Origin: Opisthocomus hoazin
Lineage: Eukaryota > Chordata > Aves > Opisthocomiformes > Opisthocomidae
Reading direction: 5' to 3'
DNA: 64,000 nucleotides
Assembly (NCBI RefSeq): GCF_030867145.1
Contig: NC_134419.1
Location: forward strand, 72,349,403 to 72,413,402
In this document: positions 61,401-64,000 of the stretch, piece after piece
Numbering within the stretch: position 1 is the stretch's first letter
Layout: each line of letters starts with the position of its first letter
Program-made: the position numbers and the translations under genes
Notes under the pieces: model-generated
The model's input: the letters and a program-made list of their open reading frames with translations, nothing else
Told to the model about the DNA's origin: nothing
Databases searched by the model: none

Positions 61401-64000
61401 TCATCTGCAGACCATGCCTACCTATGGGGCAGATCTTTTGGGGTTCTCTGGGCACACCAAGATCCTCATACCAATCCCATCAACTTCTTTGTTCATGTGA
61501 GAGTTTTTGTATATGGAGACAATGTGAAAAATACTTCATTTCACCTTTGCGGAGGAGTAGAATAGGGCAGAGGAAACAAATCTTGTATTCCAGAGTTTGC
61601 ACTACAGCAAGTTGTTTTACTGTTTACAGCAATTCTGCTTTCTCCGTCGGTTAAGCAGAGAGGAAACAGCGCTACATCAGGCTTACCATACTTCGCTGGC
61701 ATTGTACCAGTTCTATAGATTTAGGTAAAGGAGCACCAGGAATCTCCTAGGAGAGCATGTGCTTCTTCCACACCCATCAATTTGGAGCAAAATGGCAAGT
61801 AAATGACCGAGTCAAAGCACTGTCTTCCAACACTTTTCACTTAGATCATAATTTTCCAAAGCACAGTATGTCCCATAACCGCCACATAAGAAGAGCCAGG
61901 GATTTTAATGACAGGGGGTGCGTAAGGGAAACTTTAGACTAGAAGTCAGAAGTGCTGACACCTAGTCAAAAGTAGGGGTGACTACCAGATGAAATTAGTT
62001 TGTTACCTCAGAGTGGAGCCCAGTTTTCTGCAGTTGGAGTATTCAATTGCATGTTAAATTCACAGTTAAAAGCTCAATGTATTCTTCCTAAACTTCCCCA
62101 GCAAGTTTTTCAGGAAGTTAGAGATGTCTCACCCTCTTTGAAGTTTTCATTGCAGCATTTTTCATGTAGCTGAAAAGCTGAACACACTCCAGGTCAGTAA
62201 AGCACAAGAAATTTATCGGAACTTCCACAGCACAGCAGTTCAAGGAAAATGCTTTAACAACGCAAAATCTAAAAGCAAAATAAGTGCAAAACTCGCAGTA
62301 TGTTTCATAACCATGATTTGCAGTTACCTCATGAGTGCACTTTATCAAAAACACAGCTAATATAATATTAACTACCGCAACAAGCTCCTGAGGTTTAAAC
62401 ACACGCCCCTCAGACTGCACGCAAGAAGACCTTTAGTCGGTGTTCGTAAAAGTCAAGAACACAACGTGCCTCAACTACTCACATCACGTTTCATTGTTTG
62501 TGATGCTTCACCAGAGGTTTCTGTTTCTTGGTGAGATGTGCACAACACGAGTCCTCCACGGGTGTGCACACAGAACAACTTCGGCACCAGTTTCCAGATG
62601 TCCTTCCGGCAATGAGATGTTTATCTGCAAGAAACCAGCATCCACTGTCTAATCCTCAAAGCTGCCACCAGAGCCATAAAAAAAGATCACAGGTCTACAA
62701 AATATTATTGAAAGACTTGGGTTTTAATTAGAGAATTAGACTCAGGGCAAGCATGAGACTAGTCTTCAGATACGGCAAAAGCTGTCAGAAGCAGGAATGG
62801 GGTGGAATATTCCTGGGTTCTCTAGAGGTAGGACAGCCACAGAGAGTCAGAGTTGACATTATGTAAAACTTTGGAAAGGTGAGGACAGCAAAACACAAAT
62901 AAACTGCGTGGGTAGGCAGCACTATTGCAGCATCAGAAGGTTTGAAACCAGATTAAACAGAAGCCTTATCAGGCAGAATTGATACTGTCTTGCCACAGGA
63001 AGGTGAGCTAGTTGATGTCTGAGGTCCTTTCCAGCTACATGCAACGCTTTGACAGAGCTGCAACTGCAGTCAGCCAAAATACTGGATGGATCTGCACAGA
63101 GACAGATTAAAAAAAAAATGGGAAAAAAATCTACAGCCACAACTAATACTATATACTGCCTGACTCTGAAGGAGAGAAACGATAAATGCCTCTGTGGGAT
63201 GTGATCACTGTATTTTGGCATCTCTCAGTCCTGTAGAATCTTTGGTAAGTGTGGCACTTTTTGATTTTCAATGTAACGCGTCTCACCTCTAAGACAAAAC
63301 AAACAAACTAAAATTATAATTTAAATGTGTTTTGGAACGCCCTCAACAATGTTACCTGATCCTTCAAATGCCTTTCACAATTATCACACTTAAATACTGA
63401 TCTTGTTGCCCTGAGCTGACAAAATATCTGTTCCCCTGCCCACCTATGTACTCCTTGCTAAGGGCCTTTTCATGGACAAGGCAGCTAGCTGTGCATTCCC
63501 AACACCCTGCAGACACTGCTGCCATCTGGGACCTCTGCTTACACAAGGAGCACCTGAAGAGGATGCTGCAATGTCATTCATGGAAAAACACACTTACAGG
63601 AACCCCTGCAGATGTCATGCAGGACCAGCACGTTCTCTGCTGGATTCAGCTCTGCTCACAGCTGATGTCTTTCAACTCCGTAAGAGTCGATAGTGATCTG
63701 GATAAAGTGTGCATGTGTCGGAGTGGGGAACGGGCTGAGGAAATAGATCCATTACGATTGTCACTAGATGAAAAATCTCTGTGAACAAGACATTGCACTG
63801 CAGTGCTTTAACTGCAGCTTTGGTACGTGTCAGCAAGTACGCAGCGATGGGATATGCACGGTATGCAGCGTGCTCGTGTGGGGGAAGCATCAGGTCAGCA
63901 TTGAAGCTGTTCTTTGTACTACAGAGGAAGAGGATATGTTCAGTCTGCTGTCCGCTCTTATCAGCTGATGGCAGACGGAAGTTCCTACTAGAGGTGCAGA
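55405..64000. other. Downstream intergenic region, no gene recognised
   Basis: No exon of a fourth lipase and no other gene family could be recognised in 8.6 kb on either strand. Open frames reach about 119 codons (minus, 57210-57569) without similarity to anything I know. No CR1 copy is evident here, in contrast with the rest of the window. A 10-nt C run lies at 57678-57687. The stretch from about 57.7 to 59.1 kb is AT-rich and repeat-poor. Confidence 0.5.

Noticed and set aside
1-64000. CRISPR arrays, bacterial operons, tRNA or rRNA genes
   Set aside because: No direct-repeat/spacer pattern, no tRNA cloverleaf or rRNA core motif noticed; gene structure is vertebrate.
55405-64000. A fourth lipase copy downstream
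   Set aside because: No GHSLG, GLDPA, CNH or terminal FC...C exon found by reading all frames, although a very decayed relic could be missed.

Overview
This is vertebrate nuclear DNA and almost certainly avian. Genes are split by GT-AG introns, and the interspersed repeats I can recognise are all CR1 LINEs. Their 3' ends carry the short tandem ATTCTGTG/ATTCTATG-type octamers seen in bird CR1. I saw no Alu/B1-like SINEs and no bacterial or viral operon structure. CR1 also occurs in crocodilians and turtles, so 'bird' is an inference.

The genic content is a head-to-tail tandem array of the pancreatic triglyceride lipase family, all on the + strand. (1) Positions 1-506 hold the 3' end of one family member: the end of its penultimate coding exon and its whole 64-nt terminal exon. 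(2) Positions 22450-35601 hold a complete second member with 12 coding exons and a 464-residue product, best matched to PNLIPRP3. (3) Positions 39202-55366 hold a complete third member with 12 coding exons and a 468-residue product, resembling classical pancreatic lipase (PNLIP). The two complete genes have identical lengths for 10 of 12 coding exons and the same intron phases. Both keep the Ser-Asp-His triad, the lid disulfide and the other structural cysteines. They differ most in the lid loop, which controls access to the active site and is strongly remodelled in gene 2 of the array. Both have poly(A) signals shortly after the stop codon.

Between members 1 and 2 lies a 13.7-kb stretch where I recognise no gene, then a CR1 cluster at 14668-22396, all inserted in the minus orientation. 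Its first element is nearly full length. ORF2 (endonuclease plus reverse transcriptase) is uninterrupted. ORF1 (zinc-knuckle/coiled coil plus SGNH esterase) is broken by one frameshift. A GC-rich 5' region carries short tandem repeats. Three older CR1 pieces follow, the last ending about 45 nt before the first coding exon of gene 2. A second young CR1, 5'-truncated and in the opposite orientation, sits in intron 4 of gene 2. Other CR1 fragments lie in introns 11 (gene 2) and 4, 8 and 9 (gene 3), and between genes 2 and 3.

From 55.4 kb to the end there is no gene I can support. Part of it (about 57.7-59.1 kb) is AT-rich, repeat-poor sequence that could be conserved noncoding DNA. I did not find a wholly new biological system. 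The most notable points are the divergent lipase with its remodelled lid and shifted start codon, the third lipase 3' end at the window edge, the CR1 ORF2 lacking an upstream AUG, and the CR1 cluster abutting a lipase gene.
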